Below are positions 33,011 to 45,245 of a DNA stretch of 64,000 bases, one piece after another. The stretch comes from Ctenosaura bakeri (taxonomy: Eukaryota; Chordata; Lepidosauria; Squamata; Iguanidae): contig CAOLHI010003110.1 of NCBI GenBank assembly GCA_948474755.1, forward strand, positions 1 through 64,000. The letters are read 5' to 3'. Every line of letters starts with the position of its first letter. The stretch's first letter is position 1. Under the pieces are notes generated by a model that saw only the letters and a list, made by a program, of their open reading frames with translations, was not told where the DNA came from and did not search any database. The position numbers and the translations under genes are program-made.

Positions 33011-36000
33011 GTTTTACACACATACATCTAAATACAAGTGTGCTGGATAATTTGCTGTTGAACATTGGATACAGAAGCTAATAATTTCATTGTCTAGAAA
33101 GCAGAGGAGGCAACAAGGGGATTGGCTGTTTTGGAGTGTGTGTATTTTTTTTCTGCTCTGCTTGCAGGTCATGATTGAGGGCAGGAAGCATTATGCTCAA
33201 ATCTACAGTGAGATCTCCTCTGACAAGAGGACTTGTATAAATATATAAGCAAACCAGGCATGAAAATAATGTACTTTTGGACTACAATTCCCTGTATCCA
33301 TCTCTGGTGAGATTTTTGGGAGCTATAGTCCATGAGAGTAATTTCTCCAAACTTCTCTCTGTATCTTGTGTAAAAGATGAAACAGTAAAGGGAGGATATT
33401 TGTTTGTAGGTTACTCAGCACTCAACACTGGTGGTAACACCAAGTGCATTTTTAGTCAGTTTAATAAGAACCACACCGTATCCATAGTTTTCCAAGCATT
33501 ATTTTACAAAAGCTCTGTAGGTGCTCAGGCAAGACCAAACTGATGGCAGTTGGCAGCTTCCATGCCTATGTGGCAATGAATCTGCTCCAGGTTTTAATCT
33601 GAACTTTAAAAAAGCTATCCAAAGTGCCAAATCTAAAATAAGTTCAGCACCTTGGATAGCTTCCTTAAAATTCAGACTAAACCCCAGAGCACATTCACTG
33701 CCCATTGCAGTGATAGCAGCATATCTTGCCTACTGGCTATTCTCATATACTACAATATCATGTTTGGTTGTAAAAATGGGGCCCTATCCACATTTGCTAG
33801 CTTTTAAAATGAGTTCTATAACATTCTGCACTTGATAGAAAATATTTGTTTGCTTCATCCATTGGTCAGAGCATAAAACTGCTCCAGCTTTCCTTCTCAC
33901 ATCCATATAAGTTACTAACCACATACATTTACTTTATCTGTCATTTAACTGCCCTTCAGAATGAAATCCCCAAACTAATTTTATCAGAGGGAAAACTGGC
34001 AAGCAAACGTGTCTGCATGGTGGAACTGAAACATACATAGCTTAAGCAATCTCTGTATGTGGTCTGGGCAAGAGCCAAAAAGCCACAAACCAAAGGGTAG
34101 TCATTCCTCAACATAGGTAGTATGTTTTTGGAATCTACTATCTAAAATAAACATTCCTGGCCTGCATTGCTGAACATAGGATAATGCTGTGGGATATTTG
34201 AAGGAGAAATTCCCTATTTTATAATATGTGAAAGCAATTGGTGGCATATTAATTTCATTGGACCAGTTTAGGTAATAATTCAGCATCCTTTCCTTCAGCA
34301 GTCAGACTGATAAACATATGCTCAACATCATAGACAAAATGTTATTACCCATTCACACAATATTTTCCAACTCTTACACCATGACTTTTCTGAGGAAAAA
34401 AAATGTCACCCAAAAATTATCATGGCCTTGTTGGCCTTATTATGGTACAGTTGTGGAGAATATGTGACCCTCCAGTGGTTGTTGGGTTTCAGCTCCTGGA
34501 AGATCTTGCCACTGCAGTCACTACAGTCCAAGAACATGTGTAGAGTATCACGAGTCCCTTAGAGATGAGGAATGATGGGAGATGCATTCAAATGACATTA
34601 GGAGAGTCACACGTTCAAAGGTCAGCACAGGTGCTTTATACAGGCTATTTTTGGCAGACAACAGGGACAATGGCTCTGAGGAAACCACATCAACATCAGC
34701 AAATTCTTATCTCTATCTAGAATAAAAAGAATGGAAGGCATCTGATGGGAACATTGATTTTTGGACAACCAGCTCCCAGAAATTTCCTTCCAGTGTCTAG
34801 GAGTTGTTGTCCAACAAAAGGTAACATTTTCAAGCTCTGTCCATACCTCTCAAGAGTTTTGAAACGGCATGAGTGTCAGGACTACAAAGAGGCTCTGTGT
34901 CTTCTTCTCCATAGCCCATTTGGCTGATTTTTCCAGCTCTCTGGTTTTCCCCGCAGGGAACATGCACCATAGTGATAACTCTAGAGCACCAAAAGACATT
35001 TGAAGCAATGGCTTTGCTGTTTCAGTTTCCTGGTATGAAGGGGCCCAAGGCAGACATTGGTGCTCTTAGGTGGTAAAACTGGATCTCCTCACTCTTGATC
35101 CCTGAATAACAAAAGGAAACTTGTTTTTAGTCCATCCAAAGAATCAAGATTCCTAGCAGGAATCTTATTTTGAGAGTAGTTTCACAACAATCAAATCTCA
35201 GGACTTTGATTGGCACTGTGCAGTGACTTTGACTTCTTTTTGATCCATACAACTCAGCAGTTGAAGTTTCCACAGCATGAAGAAGAACATTCTCTGTTGT
35301 TACTACCTCCAAAGACTTGCTGGCAGGTGAATTCCAAGCATTGTGATCTCCAGATGAAACTTTCCCTACACATACTGCAGAAACAGTTTAAAAATCAGCA
35401 ACCTTAGTGAATAGACATTGCTCAGGAAAGATATGGTTAATCCCAAGGCTTAATCCAGCCTTTCCCATTCTTGTACCCTCCAGATGTGTTGGATTGCAGC
35501 TCTCCAAATCCCCAGCAGCTGGGGATGAGGAGACCTGTAATTCAACATATCTGGGGGTTTGGGGTCAAGGCTAGGGAAAGCTGAACTAACTTCATTCCTC
35601 ATAGCTGCAGAACATGTTCATGTTTGCCAGCAGTAACAGGAGGGATTCAGCCTTTCTGATGCCAAGCCGCGGGGCCACACACAGGCTCAGTGTCTCTGCA
35701 CCCACGCAGACACTTAAATGCATGTGTGTACATGTGTTATGCTGAATCAGATTCTACAAGTCTACCAAAAAACATACACAAATGGTATTTTCTATTCTCA
35801 AAGCTCCACTTGGAACATTACTATTGGATAAGAGGTGGTTGGTCAGAAGAGAAAGCGTACAATGCTAAACAGCAGTCGTCAGGTTTAACCACAATAGTAT
35901 TCTTGGCTTCTTTCAACTGCTGACTGATTTAAGGGGGTTTTAAGGTTAATAAACCATGGTTGCATATTATTATCTCTGTAGCTCTTGTGTTCAAACAAGG

Positions 36001-36794
36001 AATGACTTGGATCCATGGACTTATGATGATCATTCTAGTAATATAAAGACTTCTTGTTTCTTGGGGAACATTTGCCAGTGTGGAGAGTGTGGGCTGATCG
36101 CCAGTATTTCAGTATTGTCACATTCAGACTGAGAAATGACTTCAGTCTGTAATATGGAACAAGAAAATATGTAAAGTCAGAGGAGGAGGAGGGGAGGGGA
36201 AGCCTTAGTACCAAAATTCCCTTTCCTTCTCCCCTCAAATATCGGAACTCAGCCTCAGCACCGGTTGACACTACCAAACATACGGTAAATTGAATAAACT
36301 GTTCTTATAGTTCCTTTCAATGGAATTAGCTTATCTTGTCTTTTTTTTTTTTTTTTTCAGACTAAGCTAGAGTTTATAAAATACAAACTGAGGGGAGGAG
36401 GATCAGTGGAAATAAATTGGAATTAGTAGAAGGGCAAGTTACCTACACAGCTGCCTGGTAACAAAGGAAAATATGAAAAATGGAGGTTTGAGGAAGCATC
36501 TACCTCACAACTTTCTACATCTCTCCTACACAATGCTATAAGCCTGTTACTGATTTGTTGCTGTTTGTAATCACTGGTTGTCTCTTACCAACAGAAGGCT
36601 GTCTGATCCAGTGGATGCTTCCCTCAAGAAGAATAGAAAGCGGGGTGATTTTTCCTTGATTACCTCACCCTGCCGTGGCCTTCAAAGATGCTCCAGAACA
36701 GCATGGGAACCCTTTAGAACATCTCCAGGGGTGATGCAAGGAAGTAATGCAGGAAATGGAGAAAATTACCTCCTAGTGAATGAGTCCTAGATTA
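33011..36794. other. Non-coding stretch without recognised gene
   Basis: A 3.8-kb stretch with frames up to 104 codons and no domain. Minor decayed palindromic pieces lie at 33270-33360 (GGACTACAATTCCCTGTATC and GGAGCTATAGTCCATGAGAG), 34440-34520 and 35445-35545 (GTACCCTCCAGATGTGTTGG). A T-run lies at 36337-36357. Confidence 0.45.
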
Positions 36795-37075
36795 AATCAA
36801 GTCTGAGCTCTCATTAGAAGCAAAGAAGACTAAACTGAGGCTATCATATTTTGGACATATAATGAGACAGTGTGACTTGTTGGCAAAAGATGAGAATGCT
36901 TGTTAAGGTCAGAGGCAGTAGAAAAAGAGAGAGATGGCACTGCAGGTGGACTGATTCAATCAAGGAAGCCAGAGCCCTGAGTTTGCAAGACCTGAGCAGG
37001 GCAGTTGATGACTAGGCTCTTGGGGGTCTCTCATTTATAGGGTCAATATAAGTCAAAGTCAACTTGGCAGCAAAT
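36795..37075 (+). mobile_element. BovB (RTE) LINE 3' fragment
   Basis: GACTAAACTGAGGCTATCAT, TTGGACATATAATGAGACAG, CTGAGTTTGCAAGACCTGAG and GGGTCAATATAAGTCAAAGT match in order the 3' region of BovB/RTE LINEs. It is 5' truncated and diverged. Sauria SINE tails derive from this end. Confidence 0.82.
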
Positions 37076-37704
37076 ATAAACAATGAACATTCTCTGATGT
37101 TTTTCTGACATAAATGTCTATCAATAAAAGTGACTTCCATGAGTGGAATCATGCAATTGGATACTAGCCCTCAACTTGTTGGAGGAAGACAACAGCATGT
37201 CTGTGTTTGGTCCCCACAATTTCTTCCTTAAAACTAGTGGCAGCTGGTGCATCCATGGGACAATGCATCTCCTTTGGGTCTTAGTCCAGGCTGGAAAGTT
37301 GCTTTTCAAGGCACTGAACTGTATCTCAAAAACACATTTAATCCATTGGATAAGTCTTTCAACAGTTGAACCAAAACATTAAGAGATTCACCACTTCATT
37401 GACAAGGAAAATGCCAGTTGCCACTGTTCACAACAATCTTAGGAAATAAGCCAAAAGATCACTAAAGAGCTACAGTGAATATTGTACCACAATTGAAGAG
37501 TGTGTATAAATTCACCTGCCCAAATAAATAGTGAACTGCAGGGCTGAAAATGAATTTGAAGTGAGCTGAGTCAGGTTCAGAACTGTATCCTGTTCTCTTT
37601 ATGTGAGCCAGGATGGGTGGCCATTAAAAAGGACATATTGTTCAAGCCTAAGCTATGTAAAATGCATTAAAATACACTTACCATTTATAATTGATGTCAA
37701 CTGG
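37076..37704. other. Non-coding, no recognised gene
   Basis: No repeat or exon was recognised. Confidence 0.4.
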
Positions 37705-38000
37705 ATTTATTTATTACACTTATTTATTACACATTTAAATTGACCACTAGCCAAAGTTTTCTGGGTGGTGTACATGCTGTTAAAAATATGAAATACAGCA
37801 ATAATACAATAAAACAGTGATCGAAGAAGAAGAATATAAAACCAAGATAAAATGGGCAGCAGAGAATAAACCATTTCAGCATATAAAACCAAATTAAAAC
37901 CAGCAGTAGGATAAAAATGCATAGGTGTAAAAGCACTAAAACAGTTCTTAAAATTCCTGGGAAAGTAAGATCCTCATGGGTGCCAAAAACCACCATAATG
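37705..38000 (-). mobile_element. LINE 3' UTR remnant (L2-like)
   Basis: The plus-strand order TTTATTTATTACACTTATTT, GTTTTCTGGGTGGTGTACAT and AAACAGTGATCGAAGAAGAA resembles the reverse complement of an L2-type 3' end. No coding part. Confidence 0.5.
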
Positions 38001-39236
38001 GATGGAATAACTATGCGCTCAGTGTTACATCCATAACAAAGAAGTCAAAGAAAAAGAACTAGAACTGGGCACAAGAGTGTGCTTATGATTTCAGTGGCTA
38101 AAAAAGAAACATGCATGTATATATTTTGCTCATTTTTCCAATATGTATGCATTAATTCATATTGTTTTAATTAGGAAATCCCAGAAATCTGTCCATTGGG
38201 TCTCAGAAGAAAAGTCAAGGTGTTAACAGGAACTGAAGTATCAATGAGGAACAAATTTCAGTCAAAACAACATAAAACTCCAAGATGGTGGTTGAAGCTT
38301 GCTGGAACAGGACAAATATGGAGAAAATACTGTACCAAAGAGTACCAGAGCTCCCACAGCTCTCCTCTGCTTACTAATAAGATTCAATGGTAAAGGCAGG
38401 GTGAGAATAGTTTCATGGGAATACCAGAACAGCATTAAAAATTTAGACGTGTAGGTCATATCAAGTTATATTGAGTCGTGTGAATTAAAATAAGGACATT
38501 GTGATTTATTTTCCTCCCCAAACCTATAGTTTATTGTATCAAATTCAAACCTGAAGAAAATTCATGGCATTTCTAGGCATGAGCTACAAAGTAATAGTTT
38601 TTTTTTTACCCCATTTTCTATTATTCTGGGAACAGTGAAGAGAAAGGAAAGGCTGGAGTTTTCCAACCCCTCATTCCATTAAAAAGTAAACCCTGCACAC
38701 ATAACTCTGTATTTGTATCCATCAGTTAATCAAAGTCTTGGAAACTCAAGGAAACCCGTGTTTATGGAAATCTGGCATTTCTCTCCAGTTTCAAATGGAG
38801 CTAAATAGAGCAGTTCATCTCATTGAAACGAAAGTCTTCTGCCAAGCGGTTTCTGCAATGCTGGATCTTCTGGCACAAGTCAGCTTTTAGGAATTCATTT
38901 ATGAGCTTGGGGTTAGCTAGAGACTCTGGAATTCAAATTTATGTCAAAGACTTAGTGGTTTATCCTGATAGACCTCTGAGAAGAAATTGTAATCAATTTC
39001 CCAAAGTCATAATATGCAGGAGAGACAGCTAGACTGTTTCATGATTAGTTGGTAATTTTTGTTTTCCATCAGATGGTTTTAAAAAACGTTATATGTATGG
39101 ATGCTGTACAAAGAAAGGTAGCTTTTAATCACCGTTTATACTAGGAGGAAATATTTGCATTTGTACTTGCACAAGTAACTTTTTAAAATAACATAACCTA
39201 TTCTAGATAGATGTAATTAATTTGATTTATATCCTG
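38001..39236. other. Non-coding; part looks conserved-like
   Basis: 38720-39000 is repeat-free with motif-like words (CCCGTGTTTATGGAAATCTG, GAATTCATTTATGAGC). There is no reading frame with a domain. I cannot decide whether it is constrained. Confidence 0.3.
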
Positions 39237-39473
39237 GGTGTATCCGCACCACACAATTATAGCATTTTAATACCACTTTCCCTGACATGGCTTCATCCTA
39301 TGGAATTCTGGGATACGTAGTTTTATGAGAACTACAAATTCCCTGCCAGAGAGTTCTAATGCTCAGGAGAGGGGACTAGTCTTCCACCAAACTTCCAGTC
39401 CCAGGATTCTTGGAACAGAGCCATGACAACTGAAATGCTGCCAGACTTCTGTAACTGTGCAGTGTGGATACAC
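39237..39473. mobile_element. Palindromic element, GGTGTATCC subfamily
   Basis: It starts GGTGTATCCGCACCACACAA and ends with an inverted GCAGTGTGGATACACG. Inner pairing includes CCTATGGAATTCTGGGATAC and CCCAGGATTCTTGG. Related in plan to 5851-6073. Flanks do not give a clean TSD. Confidence 0.65.
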
Positions 39474-39673
39474 GAACCTATCCTGAAGGAATGGAATAAA
39501 TGAAAGAGATTTAGAAACTGAATGGTAATGTTGATTAAATGTTATGATAAACATTTTTATATTATTTCCTACATCACATTTTGCCTTTCCTCCAAGAAGC
39601 TCAGTGTGGTGTAAATGCTTTGATCCCCTTACAACCCATTTTTATCTTCAAAACAATCCTGTGAGGTCATTTA

Positions 39674-39875
39674 GGTCATTTCCACACTACATAGTTATAG
39701 TGCTTTTATTCCACTTTCAACATCCTATGCAATCCTGGGGTTTGCAGGTTAGGGAGGGGCATTTAGAATTCTCAGCCAGAGCGCTCTTTGGCCTCAGTAA
39801 ACTACAAACCCCAGAATTCCACAGGATGTTGAAAGTGGAATAAAAGCACAATAACAGTGTAGTGTGGAAATGGCC
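39674..39875. mobile_element. Palindromic GGCC hairpin element with TTA TSD
   Basis: Termini GGTCATTTCCACACTACATA and GTAGTGTGGAAATGGCC, flanked by TTA on both sides (39671-39673 and 39876-39878). A TTA 3-bp duplication is the PIF/Harbinger target. Long paired arms (GCAATCCTGGGGTTTGCAGG and its partner). Confidence 0.88.
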
Positions 39876-40459
39876 TTAGGCTGAAGGGCAGTGAACTTCA
39901 GGGCAGAGTGGAGATGTGAAAACCTAGTACATTGTGCCATAGACTGAAATTATGTTTGTTAATCTAGTATCAAGTGGAGCTCTGCTTCCATTTTATTCTG
40001 AAGGCAAAAGTGACTTCGTGTTAACAATACAATAGTGGTTATTAGCTTTCAGTGAGATTTAAATGCTCTACCAAGGCAACCTGAAATATTTTGCTTTCCA
40101 TGACAAAACAGCAAGTCGGTCCTCCACACACACCTCTCTAAAGCACCTCACAGCAGAAAATCCCACACAACAAAAATACAATGGCTATGGAATAACTGAC
40201 AATTTGCTGCCCGAAGGAATCAGTTCACTGTATTTCTAGTGGTGGTACATATACATTTAAGCCACTGAGGGCTTCTGCTCAAAGATTTTTTTACCAAGGC
40301 AATTTTTAAAACACACGCACAAACAGGATGAGTATGTACTGTGACCAACACGGTCCTTTTCAAACTGACTTCTTTGAAAGCAGATGAGCAGGAGGGATGC
40401 TGATTTGTCTCCAGCCCCTCTTTCAAAGGCGACCTGGCCTTTTAATCTTTTTTCCCCCC
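39876..40459. other. Non-coding, no recognised gene
   Basis: No repeat or exon was recognised. Confidence 0.4.
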
Positions 40460-41140
40460 TGGCTCATGTAGAGCAGGGCCAAATACAGTTTTGTCATATG
40501 ACCTGATACTTAGCCAAAGAATATTTGCATGAGTGTGCATCGCCAAGATCTATTAATTATTCACTTCATTTACTTGGAAGATTTATCTGTCTAGGAGCTG
40601 GCCAACAGTCTACAAACTTTTTTTAAAAAGTCATATAAGCTAAAGTTGCATTTATTGAGCAACAAACTAAAATCACTCTTCCCTTTCAGTGCAATTATAA
40701 ATTCACTTTCCTTTCCATCTCCCCGCCTCCCCTACCCCCTTTTAAAGTATTTTGAAGAATTCATTGAGTAAATTAACAATTTGGCATGTTGCCTGCAGTT
40801 GTGTTTGGCCCGTCCTTTGCAGAGGGAGTGACTCCATAAACAAAAGTCAATGTACTCAAAGAGAAACAAAGTCATTTCAATGATTAATCAACTGTTAAAA
40901 CTAGTTTAACCTCTCCTGTTTTACAAACTCTATATCACCCTTGCTGGAGGAACAAGACACCCGTCTGGAAATCTCATCTGAAATATTAGATTGAGATTCA
41001 AAAATTCAGCCAAGCAGTGTGGCTTGTAGGGATATCCTGTCAGATAATAAATTGCATTAATCTTGCTTAAATTTTCCATCTAAATCATGTCTTGAGATTC
41101 TGTTACACAAGGGGAATATGCCTTGCTTTTAAGACATCGT
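40460..41140. promoter_or_regulatory. Candidate conserved non-coding block, about 0.7 kb
   Basis: The longest repeat-free tract with developmental-enhancer-like words: TATTAATTATTCACTT and GAGTAAATTAACAATTTGGC (homeodomain-like), TTTCAATGATTAATCAACTG, AAAGAGAAACAAAGTC (SOX/FOX-like), AGTGCAATTATAAATTC. No plausible coding frame. Conservation has not been tested. Confidence 0.35.
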
Positions 41141-41639
41141 GCTACTGAAATGGTTATTAAAAGTGAGGAAGGAAAAATAGATAATGACTTTTCTTGTTTT
41201 TCCTCAGTTGACTTCCCCCCAACCCCAGTAATATTAAGGAACCTATATTAAATATTTTGGCATTCTATGTAGAAAGTCTGGTTTCTGCAGCCAACACTTA
41301 TGTTTTGTAATAGGAGATAAGAAGCCGGCATGCTCTGAACACTTGAGAAATGATTTTATATTTATTTACATTTGCATTTTTCTTGGCAAGAAACCAGGTC
41401 CATGGACCAAAATAACTTCTACGCTTTCCCAGCATCACTGTGAAGTATTTCCCTTCAACTGGCCATTCAAGATACGAGATTCCAGCTACCAAGAGCAAGG
41501 GGGGAAAGCCAATATGGAATTGTTCCCCCATCCAGCCATCTTCTCCATCAGCATGTGTAGACCAGTCTGTGAAATTAAAAGTGTTGAAGTCTGATTAAAA
41601 GTTCAGAACTTCCAGAGATTTGAACTAGAGTGGTCACTA
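41141..41639. other. Non-coding, no recognised gene
   Basis: A short pair of frames at 41298-41594 lie on opposite strands and have no motif. Confidence 0.4.
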
Positions 41640-41890
41640 ATAGCAGGATGATGTCTGGGTCTATGTGCCTTCAAGTTACCTGCTGACTTTTGGTGATCCA
41701 ATTAATTTTCTAGAGTTTTCTTCGGGAAGGAATATTCAGAGGTGGTTTTGTCAGTTCCTTCCACTGAAATCTAGCCTACAACACCTGGTATTCATTGGAG
41801 GTCTCCCATTCAACTACCAACCAGGGCTGATCCCACTTAGCTTCCAAGATCAGAGGGGATCTGGTGGCTTTAGGATATTTAGGCATGACC
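41640..41890 (-). mobile_element. 5S rRNA-derived SINE, near full length
   Basis: The minus strand holds the 5S-rRNA-like head: the complement of 41800-41870 reads GAAGCTAAGTGGGATCAGCC and, further, CCTGGTTGGTAGTTGAATGG, which follow the 5S internal promoter region and 3' half. The rest (41640-41790) is the SINE body; its end nearest 41650-41690 (TGTGCCTTCAAGTTACCTGC) matches the BovB-like tail of Sauria SINEs. Confidence 0.82.
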
Positions 41891-42804
41891 AGATATAAAA
41901 CTGAAATACTAGGTGCCAAACAAAATTACATGTTATTTGCTTTTCTGCCTTATAACCTACAACCCCAAAACTTTTCATCCACTGAGACAGCATGCTTCTT
42001 AATCTGCAAAGCAGTTAAGCCAAAATATGCGGAATTAAAGGCAGTTCATATAACCATTTTAAAAAATAAAAAGGAGGGAAAGATCATGGTGAAGTTACTG
42101 CTAGTTGGTTTTTTCAATAGGTTTTTGGCATGGCACACCAGCCTTTTGAATGCTACAGCACATGTTGAAATTCATAGTTCACCACATCCTGGAAAACCTT
42201 TGAAAAGGACTGAGCCAAGACCACCATCCTGAATTGGTCCCCGGGTAAAGAACCTTTTCTTTACTTCCCTTTTCTTTTTTTTTACAGTGAAGAATTGTTC
42301 CACAGCTATGGATATTTGAGCATTTAGATGTTGCCCTCTTGTCTTTTGCCATCAGTATTTGGGAGGGATACAAAATCCACAGAAGCAACTAAAATAACTT
42401 TTTCTCTGCACGTTTCTGGTTCATTTCTTTATTTCTATGCATTCCAAGAGTGTTGTGCATTGCATACACAAGGATGTTATTTAGGAATTCAGATTTGGCC
42501 TGAAGGACAGCATTCTCCCATATTAACCTGCCCAAATGCTGAGATTTTCAGTGGAAGCCCTTCTCTAGTTTCCACTGTCTGCAAAGATGTGTTTGGTGGG
42601 GATCTTCTAAGTAGTTGCTCCCAGGTTGGGGTACCCCCTTCCAAGGTTAAGTTCACTCCTTTCCTGTTGTCTTTCTTCCATTTCACTAAGGAGAACTTTT
42701 GACAACAGACTGGCTGCTGAAAGGTTTTTTTTAATAGGTGGATACTGTACTTTTTTTAATCTATTTTTTTTAATGTTGTTGTTTTAATTCAATTGCTTTC
42801 ATAC
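41891..42804. other. Non-coding, no recognised gene
   Basis: 122- and 124-codon plus frames (41864-42232, 42328-42702) lack any domain I recognise. Confidence 0.4.
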
Positions 42805-43040
42805 AATGAACCTCCCCCACCACCACCATCTGCAGTGGTTTGGTTCCAGGACCCTCTGCAATTGGAAAAAAAAAACCACACAAATGATCAGGTCCCATAT
42901 TATTAAATTGTGGTGATGTGTGTGTGTAGACACTTCAGTGCATCTATGTACATATTGCCTCCATTTTATTTATAGGATACAACACTCCCTGGTAACTGGA
43001 TATCGCAGATCCAGAAGTCACAGATCCAGAGGGTCTACTG
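42805..43040. mobile_element. Tigger-like element, degenerate left end
   Basis: The right end TCCAGAGGGTCTACTG is followed by TA. The left side has GGTTTGGTTCCAGGACCCTC, a subterminal motif of Tigger-like elements (compare GGGGTACAGGACCCCC at 26015). The outer left terminus has decayed. Confidence 0.6.
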
Positions 43041-43049
43041 TATATTGTG

Positions 43050-43190
43050 TTTAGTAGTGTTTTAACCCTAGAGTTTTTTATGTTTTTATCTGTAACTGTT
43101 TTAACTGTGTTGTAACCTACCTTGAATCACAGTTTGAGGTGAACAAAATAGGACATAAATTGAACAAAGAAATAAAAATGACTTTATTTC
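43050..43190 (+). mobile_element. LINE 3' tail (L2-like)
   Basis: TGTTTTAACCCTAGAGTTTT, TAACTGTGTTGTAACCTACC and TGAACAAAATAGGACATAAA is the sense 3' end of an L2-like LINE. Confidence 0.65.
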
Positions 43191-43236
43191 TGCTCTGTGT
43201 GTGCCTGTGCACCACACTTATCACAACTCCACGAAA

Positions 43237-43445
43237 ATCACAGGATTTTCTTAGGTAAGGAATACTCAGGAGTGGTTTTTCCAGTTCCTTCCTCTGAAAT
43301 ATAGCTTATACCACCTGGTATTCATTGGCAGGCTCCTGTCTAAGTACTAAATATTGCTGACCCTGATTAGCTTCTGAGATCAGTCAGGATCTGGTGCCTT
43401 TAGGGTACCCTGCCCTTCATCTCAGGGTGGATAACTGCAATACTA
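43237..43445 (-). mobile_element. 5S rRNA-derived SINE
   Basis: Collinear with 41640-41890: CAGTTCCTTCCTCTGAAATA, CACCTGGTATTCATTGGCAG, CTAAGTACTAAATATTGCTG, TTAGCTTCTGAGATCAG. It is the reverse complement of a 5S-headed SINE with substitutions in the 5S part. Confidence 0.82.
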
Positions 43446-43693
43446 AAACTACAAAGAATACAATGGTTTGGACCCAGAATTAGCCTTCTGCTGCCACAAG
43501 GGCTCCACTGATGGAAGGTTAATCTACTCAGTTGGTGAGGATCCCCTCTGCCCCTTCCACCACAGTTCCTCCCATCCATGAGGATCTGTCAGCCCCTTGA
43601 GGATGTCTATTTCTGGTGGTCTAGTAGCATCAATCTTCCATCAAGTCCAATCATGAAATAAATATCTATTAAAATTAATAAATAATCAGCAGA

Positions 43694-44699
43694 TGTTACC
43701 CTAAGAGGTAGGAGACATTGTGGTCCACCCTCAATGCCAGCATCTCCTTAGAATGTGGGTCAATTATAGCTCAAAGGAGGGCTGCGAAAGGAGAGTAATG
43801 GTAGGATCTTTTCACCTATGTATAGAAGTACTAACTGTAGAGAGGACTCCAGTTAAAGTTAAACAAAGTATTTTATTTGAATTGATATACATATGAGAAA
43901 TCCAATACTCTTAAGAACCATACAAAGCTATCAGAAAGTGAAGTGAGAAAGGATATAAAGAGAGATTTGGTGTGGAAAGGGTGATAGTTACCAGTGTCAA
44001 AGAAAGAAGTCATAGCTGAGGGGCTCAGCCAGCGTCTGAGGATAACACAGAGAAGCATCAATCTGGACCACTTTCTACATACTATGTGCTACAATTGGTG
44101 AGGTTGAAGCTAGGATTTTTATAGCCTATTACAAACCCTGAAGCAATGCATTGACAAAGCCATAATGGCTTTCCCACCAGACTGACAAATGTGTCCAGAA
44201 TGGGCTAACTGCTTTAACTCTGGAATGACAAAACATTGATGGGATACCTGACAATCTGCTAATGTTCAGTTAGATAGGGTATATAGAGATCTTCCCTATA
44301 CCCTATCAAGGAATAGTCTCTGATTGCTCACCAATCTGGGCAGTTTCTCTTTCACTGTATTAAAAAATGGCAAGAGCCTGAAGTGGTGAAGGGATTAGCA
44401 CAAACCTATCAGTGTTGGGGGTTTCCACATAATCCTATCTGAACTTTCATGACCCCAAACACATCCCCCAACCCTGTTCTCCAGTCATTAATAAGTCCTA
44501 TTTAAGAAAATCATATATCTCATAGGAGGGGTGGGGTAAGGTACGGTAACACAGAGAAAAGAAAATCAGCTGCAGACCCAGGCATGTTCATTGCAGTGGC
44601 AAGAAACTACTTGCTGCACAGTAAAACCAACAGAGGGGAAAAAAGAGCAGGGGTTTAGTTACAGGGGAGGTGAAAAGAAGGCATTGCCCTCCATAACAA
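43694..44699 (-). mobile_element. Possible LTR, ends not confirmed
   Basis: The segment begins TGTTACCCTAAGAGG, close to the TGTTACCCTGAAA end of the LTR at 12221. A minus-strand polyadenylation-like signal (complement TTTTATTTG at 43871-43879) sits at a similar relative position, and GGCATTGCCCTCCATAACA lies at 44681-44699. No matching target duplication was found, so this is a weak call. Confidence 0.35.
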
Positions 44700-45095
44700 T
44701 TCTATCCCCCCATGAACTCTTCCTTCAGTCCTCAGTTTTCTAGCATTGCAGTAACTTAAAACTCCAGTTGAGCATTTGGAAATAAAAATTTAGGTCTCAA
44801 ATGAAAAGGGGCAGGCAAAAGTGCCAAGGAAATGCAAACACAGCAAACATAAGAATTCTAGGTGTGATCGGTTTCCAGTGTCTCACTCTATGCAATGCTA
44901 GTAATTTGGGGCCTGAGGGAAAATATCATTGGGGAGCCCACTTCTTATTTGGAACAATGCCCTCATCTTCCTCCCTCACCCATTGCTACATCCCTGGCAG
45001 TGGAGCCAAGGTGCAAAAAAAAGTAATCAAGCATCAGGGCCATGTTGAAGGTGATAATTATGGGGATTTCTTATTGAAGGCCTACTCCATAAAAC
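44700..45095. other. Non-coding, no recognised gene
   Basis: A 111-codon plus frame at 44801-45136 has no recognised domain and runs into BovB text at its end. Confidence 0.4.
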
Positions 45096-45245
45096 TTCTA
45101 AGGATTCAGTGGATTACTAAAAAGACAAATGAATAGGTTGTAGAGCAAATCAAGCCCGAATTCTCCCCAGAAGTGATGATGACTAAACTGAGACTGCCAT
45201 ACTTTGGACATATCATGAGATGATGTGACTCATTATGGACAAGTG
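45096..45245 (+). mobile_element. BovB (RTE) LINE fragment
   Basis: GATGACTAAACTGAGACTGC and ACTTTGGACATATCATGAGA match the same BovB segment as 36840-36870. It is short and truncated at both ends. Confidence 0.75.

Noticed and set aside
41800..41870. Possible 5S rRNA gene
   Set aside because: The similarity is partial, diverged, and continues into a SINE body with a BovB-like tail; two other fragments show the same arrangement.
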